DNA of 64,000 nucleotides from Qipengyuania sp. SS22 (GTDB lineage Bacteria > Pseudomonadota > Alphaproteobacteria > Sphingomonadales > Sphingomonadaceae). A program made the translations under genes and the position numbers. The notes under the pieces were generated by a model. The model saw only the letters and a program-made list of their open reading frames with translations. It was not told the DNA's origin and did no database searches. Positions 51,915-62,254 of this stretch are shown here, one piece after another; the first letter of the stretch is position 1; the number at the start of each line of letters is the position of its first letter. The stretch covers positions 2,059,501 through 2,123,500 of the forward strand of contig NZ_CP107048.1 in assembly GCF_025736935.1 (NCBI RefSeq), written 5' to 3'.

Positions 51915-52690
51915 CATGTCTGCGCGTGGAGCCGCTCTGCCAGACGCGCGACCGCAGCGGTGTGGATGTCGGGTGCACTGACCAGCACCCCGAAGGCGCG
52001 CGGATCGCGCTTGTTGTAATCGAGCTTGTTGCCATAGGCATCGCTCACTGCCGCGCCCGCTTCGCGCGCGATCATGCCCGCTGCGGCGATATCCCATTCG
52101 AACCCCCAGCGCACCGTCGCCACCAGATCGGCCTCGTCGGCAGCGACCATCGCGATGCGCAGCGCAATCGAATTGGGCTGGTCGACCGTGACCAGATCGG
52201 TATCGGTCTTGGGCAAGGCATGCGCCGGAACCCGCGACCCCGCGAATTCGCGCCGCATCGAAGCCGAGAGCGGCTGCCCGTTACGGAACGCGCCCTGCCC
52301 CGCGACTGCCCGCCAGGTTTCGCCGCGCGCAGGGGCGCAGAGCGTCCCGATCAGCGGGCGTCCGCCGCTGATGAGCGCGACCGATACCGCCCAGCCGGGA
52401 CGGCCGCGAATGAAGTCGCGCGTCCCGTCGACTGGGTCCACCAGCCAGATCAGGTCATGCTCGAGACGGGCTGGATCGTCGGCGGTTTCTTCCGACAACC
52501 AGCCCGCCGACGGGAGCAGCGCGCCGAGTTCGCGCTTGAGAAAAGCATCGACCGCAAGGTCTGCCTCGCACACCGGATCGCCGGGCTTTTTCTCCCATGC
52601 ATCCAGCGCGTTGCCAGCCCCCGGCCACAGGTCGTAGGCGATCCTCCCGGCTTCGGAGACGATGGATTCGAGGCGTTGGCTGTCGATCAT
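51914..52690 (-). CDS. cysQ: 3'(2'),5'-bisphosphate nucleotidase (CysQ-type)
   Basis: Inositol-monophosphatase-family enzyme, likely hydrolysing PAP produced by sulfate assimilation. The 258 residues have the metal site in LSEETADD (about 65) and the signature [10 protein letters not shown] (about 85-94), and a second signature in [17 protein letters not shown] (about 197-213). CysQ and IMPase share these motifs, so PAP specificity is a family-level inference. It ends against the OmpA terminator; upstream 52691-52807 separates it from sucC. Confidence 0.87.
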   Translation of the reverse strand: MIDSQRLESIVSEAGRIAYDLWPGAGNALDAWEKKPGDPVCEADLAVDAFLKRELGALLPSAGWLSEETADDPARLEHDLIWLVDPVDGTRDFIRGRPGWAVSVALISGGRPLIGTLCAPARGETWRAVAGQGAFRNGQPLSASMRREFAGSRVPAHALPKTDTDLVTVDQPNSIALRIAMVAADEADLVATVRWGFEWDIAAAGMIAREAGAAVSDAYGNKLDYNKRDPRAFGVLVSAPDIHTAAVARLAERLHAQT

Positions 52691-52807
52691 GTGCGTGTGG
52701 CGCGGCCCTGCACCCGAATGCGGGCCTTTTCAAGCGCGCCCAGACATGCTTATGGCCGCTGCGACTCCCATTACCCCACGCGCATCACGCGAAGGACGAC
52801 GCACTCC

Positions 52808-54007
<1,200 letters not shown>

Positions 54008-54037
54008 TCGCTTCGACCGCTGCCGCGTAAGGTTTAG

Positions 54038-54065
54038 AAGGGCGGGCCCGGCAGGGTCCGCCCTT
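54038..54065 (+). terminator. Terminator hairpin between sucC and the convergent lipocalin-like gene
   Basis: A 12-bp stem AAGGGCGGGCCC (54038-54049) and GGGTCCGCCCTT (54054-54065) with a GGCA loop and one G-T pair. It sits between convergent stops of sucC (54007) and the next gene (54079) and may stop transcription from both sides. The T-tail is short, so strength is uncertain. Confidence 0.7.
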
Positions 54066-54078
54066 CGCATTTCCGGCG

Positions 54079-54588
54079 TCAGTCGTTGCGCCGGAAGCGG
54101 AACACCAGCTCTTCGACCGCGTCGCCTTCGCTCTTCATGCGCACGGCGACCACCATCCCGTCGTCGCCATCGCAGCGAAAGGTCAGTGCGCTGAAATAGG
54201 CCGCGCAATCCTCCACCGCGACCAGGCGGAAGCGCAGCATATCGTCCTTTTCCTCCCATCCGGTGAGGTCGGGATTGAAATGCTTGAGCTTGACGACGAG
54301 CGAGCCGTCTTCCTCGGTCAGATACATGTGCTCGGTGAACATGACCTCACCCTCGCCGGTTTCCTGAACGAAGGTCCCGACCATGGTTCCGCCGCTGGGC
54401 GGCAGCCAGCTTTCATGCGCGGTAGCGCCTGCGATACCCTCGCCCGACCAGTGACCGACCAGCCAGTCGAGCTGCTGGATCGCTGCTGGTGGGGGGACAT
54501 GATGGTCTGCGGCGAGACGCGTTTCCTGGGCAACCACCGGTGCGGCGGCAAGCGCAGACACGGCCGTCAAAATCGTCCAGACGCGCAT
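54079..54588 (-). CDS. Exported DUF6265-like (lipocalin-like) protein
   Basis: A 169-residue exported protein from ATG 54588 (AGGAAGG upstream), with signal peptide (LTAVSALAAAPVVAQ). The mature part starts with an LDWLVGHWSGEG segment (about 41-52) and GGTMVGTFVQE, resembling the DUF1579/DUF6265 beta-barrel lipid-binding-like group. Ligand unknown. It is convergent with sucC; upstream 54589-54788 is the etfB promoter region. Confidence 0.75.
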   Translation of the reverse strand: MRVWTILTAVSALAAAPVVAQETRLAADHHVPPPAAIQQLDWLVGHWSGEGIAGATAHESWLPPSGGTMVGTFVQETGEGEVMFTEHMYLTEEDGSLVVKLKHFNPDLTGWEEKDDMLRFRLVAVEDCAAYFSALTFRCDGDDGMVVAVRMKSEGDAVEELVFRFRRND

Positions 54589-54729
54589 TGCCTTCCTCCC
54601 GTCGAGAGCGGCGAAACTAATCCCGCCGCCACCCATAGTAAAGATGAAGGCCAGCGCCGCTTGACCCACCCCGCGCATAGCGCAAGGGATTACGGTAAGC
54701 GTCGCATTCACCGCATCCGGCTTACTTGA

Positions 54730-54743
54730 CGTTTACGTAAACG
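54730..54743. promoter_or_regulatory. Perfect palindrome upstream of etfB, candidate operator
   Basis: CGTTTACGTAAACG is a perfect 14-base palindrome 46 bases ahead of the etfB ATG. A TTGACG (54726-54731) overlaps its left edge and could be a -35 box, so a bound protein would interfere with or activate the promoter. The TTTACGTAAA core recalls operators of regulators of branched-chain amino acid and fatty-acid breakdown (for example LiuR, MerR family), whose regulons often include etf genes. Regulator identity is inference. Confidence 0.5.
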
Positions 54744-54788
54744 CGAGATAGGCGGGCGCCACAGATTCTATCGAGAGGAAGGTATCGC

Positions 54789-55535
54789 ATGAAAATCCTC
54801 GTCCCCGTGAAACGGGTGATCGATTACAACGTCAAGCCGCGCGTCAAGGCCGACGGCTCGGGCGTCGACCTCGCCAACGTCAAGATGAGCATGAACCCCT
54901 TCGACGAAATTGCCGTCGAGGAAGCCATCCGCATCAAGGAAGCAGGCAAGGCGGAAGAGATCGTCGTCGTCAGCGTCGGTCCGGCAAAGGCGCAGGAAAC
55001 GCTGCGCACCGCGCTCGCCATGGGCGCCGACCGCGCGATCTTGGTTGAAACCGATGACCAGGTCGAACCGCTCGCTGTCGCCAAGATCCTCCAGGCCATC
55101 GCCAAGGAAGAAGAACCCGGAATCGTAATGCTTGGCAAGCAGGCGATCGACGACGATTCGAACCAGACCGGCCAGATGCTCGCCGCACTGATGGGACGTC
55201 CCCAAGGCACCTTCGCCAATACGGTCGAGGTCGAGGGCGACAGCGTCACGGTAAAGCGTGAAGTCGATGGCGGTCTGCAGACGGTCAAGCTCACCATGCC
55301 CGCGATCGTCACCACCGACCTGCGTCTCAACGAGCCGCGTTATGCTTCGCTGCCCAACATCATGAAGGCGAAGAAGAAGCCGCTCGATACCAAGAGCCCG
55401 GCCGATTACGGCGTCGATACTGCGCCGCGCCTGACGACGACCAATGTTTCCGAACCGCCGGTCCGGCAGGCGGGTGAAAAGGTCGAGGACGTCGATGCAC
55501 TCGTCGCCAAGATCAAGGCCCTCGGGATCGCCTGA
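54789..55535 (+). CDS. etfB: Electron transfer flavoprotein beta subunit
   Basis: Beta chain of the FAD-containing heterodimer that passes electrons from acyl-CoA dehydrogenases to ETF-quinone oxidoreductase. The 248 residues have [18 protein letters not shown] at the start, the family signature region with [16 protein letters not shown] (about 117-132), and the C-terminal arm. The recognition helix L-rich loop seen in other EtfB is present near [10 protein letters not shown]. It forms etfBA with the next gene, 29 bases on. Confidence 0.97.
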   Translation: MKILVPVKRVIDYNVKPRVKADGSGVDLANVKMSMNPFDEIAVEEAIRIKEAGKAEEIVVVSVGPAKAQETLRTALAMGADRAILVETDDQVEPLAVAKILQAIAKEEEPGIVMLGKQAIDDDSNQTGQMLAALMGRPQGTFANTVEVEGDSVTVKREVDGGLQTVKLTMPAIVTTDLRLNEPRYASLPNIMKAKKKPLDTKSPADYGVDTAPRLTTTNVSEPPVRQAGEKVEDVDALVAKIKALGIA

Positions 55536-55564
55536 GCCCGCCCGGACACGAAAGGAATAGACAC

Positions 55565-56494
55565 ATGAAAACTCTCGTCTGGGTCGAACACGATAACGCC
55601 CATGTCGCAGACGCCACGCTGGCCGCGGTAACCGCCGCGGGCAAGCTCGGCGAAGTCCACCTGCTGGTTGCCGGTGCGGGTTGCCGCGCGGTGGCCGAGG
55701 AAGCTGCCAAGATCGCCGGCGTGGGCAAGGTGCACCTTGCGGACGATGCCGCCTACGAACATACGCTGGCCGAGAACGTCGCCCCGCTGGTCGCCGATCT
55801 GATGGGCCATCACGATGCCTTCGTCGCGCCTTCCACCACGACCGGCAAGAACGTCGCTCCGCGCGTCGCCGCGCTGCTCGACGTGATGCAGGTATCGGAC
55901 ATTCTATCGGTCGAAGGCGACAAGACCTTTACCCGCCCGATCTATGCCGGCAACGCGATTGCGACGGTCGAATCGTCCGACGCCAAGCTGGTCGTCACCG
56001 TGCGCGGCACGGCCTTCGAAAAGGCCGCTGCCGAAGGCGGCTCGGCCGAGATCGAGGACGTTTCGGGTCCGACCGATGCGGGCATCTCGACCTTCGTCAG
56101 CGAGGAAATCGCCGAAAGCGATCGCCCCGAACTGACCAGCGCCAAGGTGATCGTCTCGGGCGGCCGTGCGCTGAAGGATTCGGAAACCTTCGAACAGGTC
56201 ATCACCCCGCTCGCCGACAAGCTCGGTGCCGGAATCGGCGCGAGCCGCGCGGCAGTCGACGCGGGCTACGTCCCCAACGACTACCAGGTCGGCCAGACCG
56301 GCAAGATCGTCGCTCCCGAAGTCTATATTGCCATCGGTATCTCGGGCGCGATCCAGCACCTTGCGGGCATGAAGGATTCCAAGACCATTATCGCCATCAA
56401 CAAGGACGAAGACGCCCCGATCTTCCAGGTCGCGGACATCGGCCTCGTGGCTGACCTGTTCAAGGCAGTGCCGGAACTGACCGACAAGCTCTGA
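55565..56494 (+). CDS. etfA: Electron transfer flavoprotein alpha subunit
   Basis: FAD-binding alpha chain of ETF. The 309 residues have the N-terminal domain (about 1-185) and a C-terminal FAD domain (about 195-309) with [12 protein letters not shown] (about 199), [24 protein letters not shown] (starts about 223) and [23 protein letters not shown] (starts about 258). It ends in a strong terminator. Confidence 0.97.
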   Translation: MKTLVWVEHDNAHVADATLAAVTAAGKLGEVHLLVAGAGCRAVAEEAAKIAGVGKVHLADDAAYEHTLAENVAPLVADLMGHHDAFVAPSTTTGKNVAPRVAALLDVMQVSDILSVEGDKTFTRPIYAGNAIATVESSDAKLVVTVRGTAFEKAAAEGGSAEIEDVSGPTDAGISTFVSEEIAESDRPELTSAKVIVSGGRALKDSETFEQVITPLADKLGAGIGASRAAVDAGYVPNDYQVGQTGKIVAPEVYIAIGISGAIQHLAGMKDSKTIIAINKDEDAPIFQVADIGLVADLFKAVPELTDKL

Positions 56495-56518
56495 TTGAAA
56501 ATCAACGCAAAATCGCTA

Positions 56519-56551
56519 ACCCTCCCGACCACCATGTCGGGAGGGTTTTTC
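56519..56551 (+). terminator. Rho-independent terminator of etfBA
   Basis: Stem ACCCTCCCGAC (56519-56529) with GTCGGGAGGGT (56536-56546), loop CACCAT, then TTTTC. The 3' arm contains GGGAGG, which sits at the right distance from the TTG start of the next gene, so the hairpin would also cover that gene's ribosome-binding site. Confidence 0.92.
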
Positions 56552-56552
56552 T

Positions 56553-57476
56553 TTGCGTTTCGGACTTTTATCGATTGTTGCATTGGGAATGGGGCTAGCC
56601 TCTCCGGCGGTGGCCCAGGACCCGGAGCCCATCGTCATCGCACCTACGGCGCCGTGGGAAGTCAACTTCGCACCCAATCGTTGCCAAGCTGCACGCACAT
56701 TCGGCGAGGGCAGCGATCGCACAATCCTGTTTCTTGAACAAATAACGCCATCGACGTCTCCCCGGTGGGTCATGGCCGGCACAGTAGCGGAAGACCTGAA
56801 ATCGGGTGGACCGCTGTCTATTCAGTTTGGCCCGGGTCTCGAGGCTTGGGAAATGGACGGCAAGAAGCACGCAAGGCTGGGCAGCTTCGGCCGGGCCTAT
56901 CGAGCCAGTTCGATCCGCGAGCCAGGCTTCGATTCGAAGCGTGGCTCAAAGAAGGACGACGAGAACGCGCCGGAGGCGGAAAAGCCCGGCGACCCGATCG
57001 GACTGGGTTTTCTGGATGTCGAGGAAGGCCGGTCGATCGAGTGGGTGGAATTCCGCCGCGGCAAACGGCCCGCACGGCGCCTCGAAACCGGCACTCTTGG
57101 CCAGCTCTTTAAATTGCTGAACACCTGCATGACCGACCTGGTAGGCACCTGGGGTGTGGATGCTGAAGCCCACGAGCGTCGCGCGAAAGCTCCCAAGCCG
57201 CTCAATATGGAAGAGATCGCAGGGCGTATCCAGCAATACTATCCGGGCAAGGCCGAACGCTGGGGCAAGCAGGCCGATCTGAGCCTGCGCGTGCTGATCG
57301 ACAAGACCGGCGCGATCACCGATTGCCGGATCGTCAATGTATCGCTTGCCGAGGAATTCAACGATCGCGCCTGCAAAGAGTTCATGATTGTCGGGAAATT
57401 CGAGCCCGCTATCGATATCGACGGTGCCCCGATGGATTCCTTCTTCGCAGCAACCATTGCGTATCGCATGAACTAA
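56553..57476 (+). CDS. Exported protein with a TonB-C-like domain, TTG start
   Basis: A 307-residue protein. The signal peptide ([22 protein letters not shown]) requires the TTG start at 56553, only two bases after the T-run of the etfA terminator. The mature part has no membrane helix or proline-rich spacer. The C-terminal about 80 residues ([18 protein letters not shown] to TIAYRMN) clearly match the C-terminal domain of the TonB encoded at 13414. A secreted, untethered TonB_C-like protein is a type seen in sphingomonads; it might bind receptors or envelope partners. Role unknown. Confidence 0.8.
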   Translation: MRFGLLSIVALGMGLASPAVAQDPEPIVIAPTAPWEVNFAPNRCQAARTFGEGSDRTILFLEQITPSTSPRWVMAGTVAEDLKSGGPLSIQFGPGLEAWEMDGKKHARLGSFGRAYRASSIREPGFDSKRGSKKDDENAPEAEKPGDPIGLGFLDVEEGRSIEWVEFRRGKRPARRLETGTLGQLFKLLNTCMTDLVGTWGVDAEAHERRAKAPKPLNMEEIAGRIQQYYPGKAERWGKQADLSLRVLIDKTGAITDCRIVNVSLAEEFNDRACKEFMIVGKFEPAIDIDGAPMDSFFAATIAYRMN

Positions 57477-57486
57477 CGGCCGCGCC

Positions 57487-58767
57487 TCAGAGCACGTAAA
57501 TACCCAGCGCGTGGATCGTCAGCCCCACCAACCCGCCGACCAGCGTGCCGTTGATGCGGATGAACTGGAGGTCGCGGCCCACCGCGCTTTCGACGCGGTC
57601 GGTGATCGTCCGGGCATCCCAGCGGCGCACGGTCTCGGAAACAAGCTGCACGATCTGGTCGCCATAGCGCGTCGCGATACCCACCGCCGTGCGGCGCGCG
57701 AAGCGGTTGACCTGGCGCTGCAGCCGCGCGTCGTCGCGCAGGGCGGAGCCAAGTTCGGCGAGCGTTTCACCCAGATAGCCCGTGCCGCCGCCATCCGTGC
57801 TGCGGATCGACTGGATTAGGTTGGCGCGCAGTCGCTCCCACACGCCTTGCCACCAGTCGCCGATCGCGGGGTTGTCGAGCAGCTCGCGCTTCATGCGCTC
57901 GACTCGCTCCTGCATTTCGGGATCTTCGCGCAGGCCGTGCGCAAGCTCCTGCAGCCCCTCCTCGATCTTCGTGCGTAGCGGATGGTCGGGGTCGACCAGC
58001 ACTTCGGCCAGCAGCTTGTAGAGCCCGTCGAGCACCGAATTGGCGAGGCGTTCGTCGAGACCGGTGAAGCGCAGCACCGCATTGGCGCGCTTGTGGACCA
58101 TGTCGCGCACCATCGCTTCATTGTCTTCGAGCACCAGCCCTGCCCAGCGGATGATCTTGTCGATCAGCGGTTTGTGGCGACCATCGGCGATCATTGCATC
58201 GAGCATGCCGCCCAGCAGCGGGGCGATTTCAAGCTTGCCGAGCTGCGTCTTGATCCCGCTGCGCACCTGCGTGCCCAGCCGGTCGGGGTCGAGCGATTCG
58301 AGCACTTCGATCGTGAGTTCGCCCGCGCCCGCGCGGATCCGCGAATCCTTGGTCACGTTGGGATCGGCGAGATAGCTGCCGACCGCATGCGCGAGGTTCA
58401 TCGCGCCCATCCGCCGTCCGACCACAGCAGGAGTGAGGAAATTTTCGCGCAGGAAGCCCGCCATCGTGTCGGCGATGCGGTCCTTGTTCTCGGGAATGAT
58501 CGCTGTATGCGGGATCGGCAGGCCGAGCGGATGGCGGAACAGCGCGGTGACCGCGAACCAGTCGGCCAGCCCGCCGACCATCGCGGCCTCGGCGAAGGCA
58601 TGCAGATAGCCCCAGGCGGGATGAAACTCGAGATAGCGCCCCGACCACAGGAACAGCGCCGCCATGAGCACGATCAGCCCGGTCGCCGTCCGCCGCATCA
58701 TGCGCGCGCGGTCCGCTGGTATCGGGGGGCCGGCGTTGTGCAGCCCCGCAGGCACGGCGTCGCTCAC
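57487..58767 (-). CDS. DUF445-family membrane protein
   Basis: A 426-residue protein with N-terminal hydrophobic segments (about 27-50 and 65-85, including GGLADWFAVTALFRHPLG) and a long helical region, then a C-terminal membrane helix (GTLVGGLVGLTIHALGIYVL). This matches DUF445 proteins, found at the inner membrane, with no established function. It overlaps the RND permease stop by 4 bases, so it is the third gene of the efflux operon. Confidence 0.88.
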   Translation of the reverse strand: MSDAVPAGLHNAGPPIPADRARMMRRTATGLIVLMAALFLWSGRYLEFHPAWGYLHAFAEAAMVGGLADWFAVTALFRHPLGLPIPHTAIIPENKDRIADTMAGFLRENFLTPAVVGRRMGAMNLAHAVGSYLADPNVTKDSRIRAGAGELTIEVLESLDPDRLGTQVRSGIKTQLGKLEIAPLLGGMLDAMIADGRHKPLIDKIIRWAGLVLEDNEAMVRDMVHKRANAVLRFTGLDERLANSVLDGLYKLLAEVLVDPDHPLRTKIEEGLQELAHGLREDPEMQERVERMKRELLDNPAIGDWWQGVWERLRANLIQSIRSTDGGGTGYLGETLAELGSALRDDARLQRQVNRFARRTAVGIATRYGDQIVQLVSETVRRWDARTITDRVESAVGRDLQFIRINGTLVGGLVGLTIHALGIYVL

Positions 58768-61700
58768 TCCGCGGGTTCGACCCCCGGCTCGGGCGAACCG
58801 TCGCCGATGATACCGCGAGTGTCGTCGCCTTCATTATAGGTCAGCAGGCGGCGGCGCATCCACGGACCCACGCGCTTTTCGAAACCATCGGCCAGGCTGA
58901 AGCCGGCAGGCACGATCAGCAGCGTCAGGACGGTCGACAGCAGCAAGCCGCCGATTACGACCGTGCCCATGGGGGCACGCCAGGCACCATCGCCCGAGCC
59001 AAGCACGCCCGACAGCGCGGTCGGGACCATGCCCGCCGTCATAGCGACGGTGGTCATGACGATCGGCTGGGCGCGCTTGTGGCCCGCATCGATGATCGCG
59101 TGGAGCTTGCGCGTGCCCTTGTCCATCTCCTCGATCGCAAAGTCGATCAACAGGATCGAGTTCTTCGAGACGATGCCCAGCAGCAAAAGAATGCCGATAT
59201 AGACGGGCATCGATTGCGGCTGGCCGAACAGCCAGACGAGCAGGATACCGCCCAGCGGCGCAAGCGCGAGGCTGGTCATGTTGACCAGCGGGCTCATCAA
59301 TCGCTTGTAGAGCAACACGAGCACCGCGAAGACCAGCAGCACGCCCGAAACGATGGCAATCATCAGGCTGGTGACCAGTTCCTGCTGCCATTCGTCTTCG
59401 CCCACGACATCGCGGATCACGCCCTGCGGAAGGTCCTGCAAGACCGGGAGCGCGTCGATCTCGGCCTGCGCTTCGCCCTTGATCACACCCTGCGCCAGGT
59501 CGGCGCCGATGAGTACGCGGCGGTTCTGGTTGTACCGCTGGATGGTCGTCGGCCCCGAACCGAACGAGACATCGGCAACCCGCGACAGCGGCACCGAGCC
59601 GCCATTCGCGGTCTGGACCGGAAGGCTCTTGATCGTCTCAAGGTCCTCGCGCGAACGCTCTGGCAGCTTGACCCGGATCGGGATCTGGCGATCCGACAGC
59701 GAGAACTTGGCCGCGTTCTGCTCGATCTCGCCCATCGTTGCGATACGGATCGTCTGGCTGATCGCGACGGTAGTGACACCGAGTTCGGCGGCGAGATCTT
59801 CGCGCGGTTCGATGATGAGCTCGGGCCGGTTGATATCGGCGCTGATGCGCGGGGCGACAAGCATGTCGATCCCCTTCATCTGCTCGACCAACGTAGCCGC
59901 GGTCTGGTTGAGCTGTTCGGGATCCGAACCGGCCAGCATCACGGTCATGTCGCGGCCCGAACCGAAGCCCCCCGATTGCGAGGCGAACCGTACCCGCGCA
60001 TCGGCAATCTGAGCGAAGGTCGGCGCCAAAGCGCGTTCGAATTCGATCGAGGTGCGTTCGCGATCGGGCTTGAGCGTCACATAGAGCGTCGCCTGACCTT
60101 CGCGAACCCGTTCGAGAGCGAGTTCGACTTCGGGCTGCGCATAGAGAATATCGGCGACCTGATCGGTCACCCGCTCGGTGGTCTCCAGCGTCGTACCCGG
60201 GACCATTTCGATTTCGACACGGCTGTTCTCGTCATCGATGTTCGGCTGGAACTGCGCCGGCACGATGCCGAACAGCAGGATCGTCAGCAGCAGCGCGAAA
60301 TAGCCGACGCCGAGCATCCACACACGGTGGTCGAGGAAGCGCGCATAGAGATATTGCCAGGCCTGCGCCATGTGGCCGCCCAGACGGCGGAGGATGAAAC
60401 CGGTCACGCGGAAGAAAGCGAGCGCTGCGAGCAGGCCGATCGCCAGCGCCAAGGCCAATTGGACGACCCCGACAAGCGTGGCGATGAAGTTTGCAAACCC
60501 GCCCGCGTCGGGATTGCCGCCGGTTATCAGATCGGTCAGCTCAAGGCCCTGGATCAGACCCGACGCCGTGAACGTGGCCATCGCAGAAATGCCCAATGCC
60601 GCGAGCACGACCATCAGCAACGACAGGATATAGAGCCAACGCTTGCGCGGCCCTTCGATATTCTCCCGCGCAGCGTACATCTTGCCGCGGTCGAGCGACC
60701 AGCGTAGCACATTCATATAGCGGTCCATCATCGGACCTTCGCCATGCGCGGCCTGCCCCTTCGCTTTCAGGAAATAGGCCGCCAGCATCGGCGTGATCAT
60801 GCGCGCGACCGCGAGCGACATCAGCACCGCGACCACCACGGTAAAACCGAAGTTCTTGAAGAACTGCCCCGAAATGCCGGGCATGGCGCCGACCGGGAAG
60901 AACACGGCGACGATACAGAAGCTGGTCGCGACCACCGGCAACCCGATCTCGTCGGCCGCATCGATCGACGCCTGATAGGCGGTCTTGCCCATGCGCATAT
61001 GCCTGACGATGTTCTCGATCTCGACGATCGCGTCATCGACCAGCACGCCGGCAACCAGCGCAAGCGCCAGCAATGAAAGCTGGTTCAAATTGAAACCCAG
61101 CAAATCCATGAACCAGAAGGTCGGGATCGCCGATAGCGGGATGGCGACCGCGGAAATCGCGGTTGCGCGCCAGTCACGCAGGAAAAAGAACACCACGACT
61201 ACCGCAAGGATCGCACCCTCGATCATCGCGGCCATGGCGCTTTCGTACTGATCTTCGGTGTATTTGACCGTGTTGAACAGCGGGATGAACTTCACACCTG
61301 GATTTGCGGCTTCGATCTCCGCGATCTTTTCCAGTGCCTCGTCAAAGACGGTTACGTCGGAAGCGCCCTTGGCGCGGCTCATCGCGAAATTGACGACTTC
61401 CTTGTCCCGCACCTTGCTGATCGAAGTCCGCTCCGAATAGCCGTCGCGGACCGTGGCAACATCGGCGAGCTTGACCGTACGCCCGCCGCCGAGTTGGATC
61501 TGGCGCTGGCTGAGCGCATAGGCATCGTCGCTGTTGCCGAGAACACGGACCGACTGGCGCGTCCCGCCAACCTCCGCCATCCCGCCAGCAGCATCGACAT
61601 TGCTCTGACGGAGCAGACCATTGATCTGACTGGCGGTGACACCCAGCGCCTGCATTCGCGCAAGGTCGAGGATGACTTCGATTTCGCGATCGACGCCGCC

Positions 61701-62240
61701 GAAGCGGTTGACCTCGGCCATGCCCTCGATGCCGAGCAATTGCTTGGCCACCGAATCATCGATGAACCAGCTGAGCCCTTCGATCGTCATGTCGTCGGCT
61801 TCGACCGCGTAAATCGCGAGGAAGCCGCCAGAGATTTCTTCCTTGGTCACGCGCGGCTCGAGAATTCCGTCGGGCAACGACCCACGGACCGTATCGACCG
61901 CATTCTTGACCTCGGCCACCGCATCGTTGGGATCAGTACCGATCTCAAACTCGATAAAGGTGTTCGAACTGCCTTCGCGAGCGGTCGAATTGATCGAGTT
62001 AACGCCATTGATCGACCGCACGGCGGATTCGACGAGTTGGGTGATCTGGTTCTCGATCTCGGTCGGCGCGGCGCCGGGCTGCGAGATTGATACGTTGACC
62101 GCGGGGAACTCGATATCCGGATTGTTGACCACGTCCATCCGGGCGAAGCTGATCAGGCCCGCAAGCAGCAGCGCAGTGAAAGCGACCAGCGGGATGACCG
62201 GGTTGCGTATCGACCAGGCGGAGATGTTGCGGAAGTTCAT
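58764..62240 (-). CDS. RND-family efflux permease, enlarged
   Basis: Inner-membrane proton-driven pump of the AcrB/HAE1 family. The N-terminal helix, porter and docking regions are normal, as is the relay aspartate pair in GVLVDDAIVEIENIV (about 398-412). At 1158 residues it is about 110 longer than AcrB. The extra sequence falls between the sixth and seventh usual helices (about residues 500-640) and contains two additional strongly hydrophobic segments (WLYILSLLMVVLAALGI, about 535, and NFIATLVGVVQLALALAIGL, about 583). It lies 14 bases after the adaptor gene. Substrate unknown. Confidence 0.92.
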   Translation of the reverse strand: MNFRNISAWSIRNPVIPLVAFTALLLAGLISFARMDVVNNPDIEFPAVNVSISQPGAAPTEIENQITQLVESAVRSINGVNSINSTAREGSSNTFIEFEIGTDPNDAVAEVKNAVDTVRGSLPDGILEPRVTKEEISGGFLAIYAVEADDMTIEGLSWFIDDSVAKQLLGIEGMAEVNRFGGVDREIEVILDLARMQALGVTASQINGLLRQSNVDAAGGMAEVGGTRQSVRVLGNSDDAYALSQRQIQLGGGRTVKLADVATVRDGYSERTSISKVRDKEVVNFAMSRAKGASDVTVFDEALEKIAEIEAANPGVKFIPLFNTVKYTEDQYESAMAAMIEGAILAVVVVFFFLRDWRATAISAVAIPLSAIPTFWFMDLLGFNLNQLSLLALALVAGVLVDDAIVEIENIVRHMRMGKTAYQASIDAADEIGLPVVATSFCIVAVFFPVGAMPGISGQFFKNFGFTVVVAVLMSLAVARMITPMLAAYFLKAKGQAAHGEGPMMDRYMNVLRWSLDRGKMYAARENIEGPRKRWLYILSLLMVVLAALGISAMATFTASGLIQGLELTDLITGGNPDAGGFANFIATLVGVVQLALALAIGLLAALAFFRVTGFILRRLGGHMAQAWQYLYARFLDHRVWMLGVGYFALLLTILLFGIVPAQFQPNIDDENSRVEIEMVPGTTLETTERVTDQVADILYAQPEVELALERVREGQATLYVTLKPDRERTSIEFERALAPTFAQIADARVRFASQSGGFGSGRDMTVMLAGSDPEQLNQTAATLVEQMKGIDMLVAPRISADINRPELIIEPREDLAAELGVTTVAISQTIRIATMGEIEQNAAKFSLSDRQIPIRVKLPERSREDLETIKSLPVQTANGGSVPLSRVADVSFGSGPTTIQRYNQNRRVLIGADLAQGVIKGEAQAEIDALPVLQDLPQGVIRDVVGEDEWQQELVTSLMIAIVSGVLLVFAVLVLLYKRLMSPLVNMTSLALAPLGGILLVWLFGQPQSMPVYIGILLLLGIVSKNSILLIDFAIEEMDKGTRKLHAIIDAGHKRAQPIVMTTVAMTAGMVPTALSGVLGSGDGAWRAPMGTVVIGGLLLSTVLTLLIVPAGFSLADGFEKRVGPWMRRRLLTYNEGDDTRGIIGDGSPEPGVEPAE

Positions 62241-62254
62241 CGAGTTACCCCTGC

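Noticed and set aside
59079..60707. A 542-codon open plus-strand frame opposite the RND permease
   Set aside because: Antisense to conserved permease sequence; no ribosome-binding site or domain.
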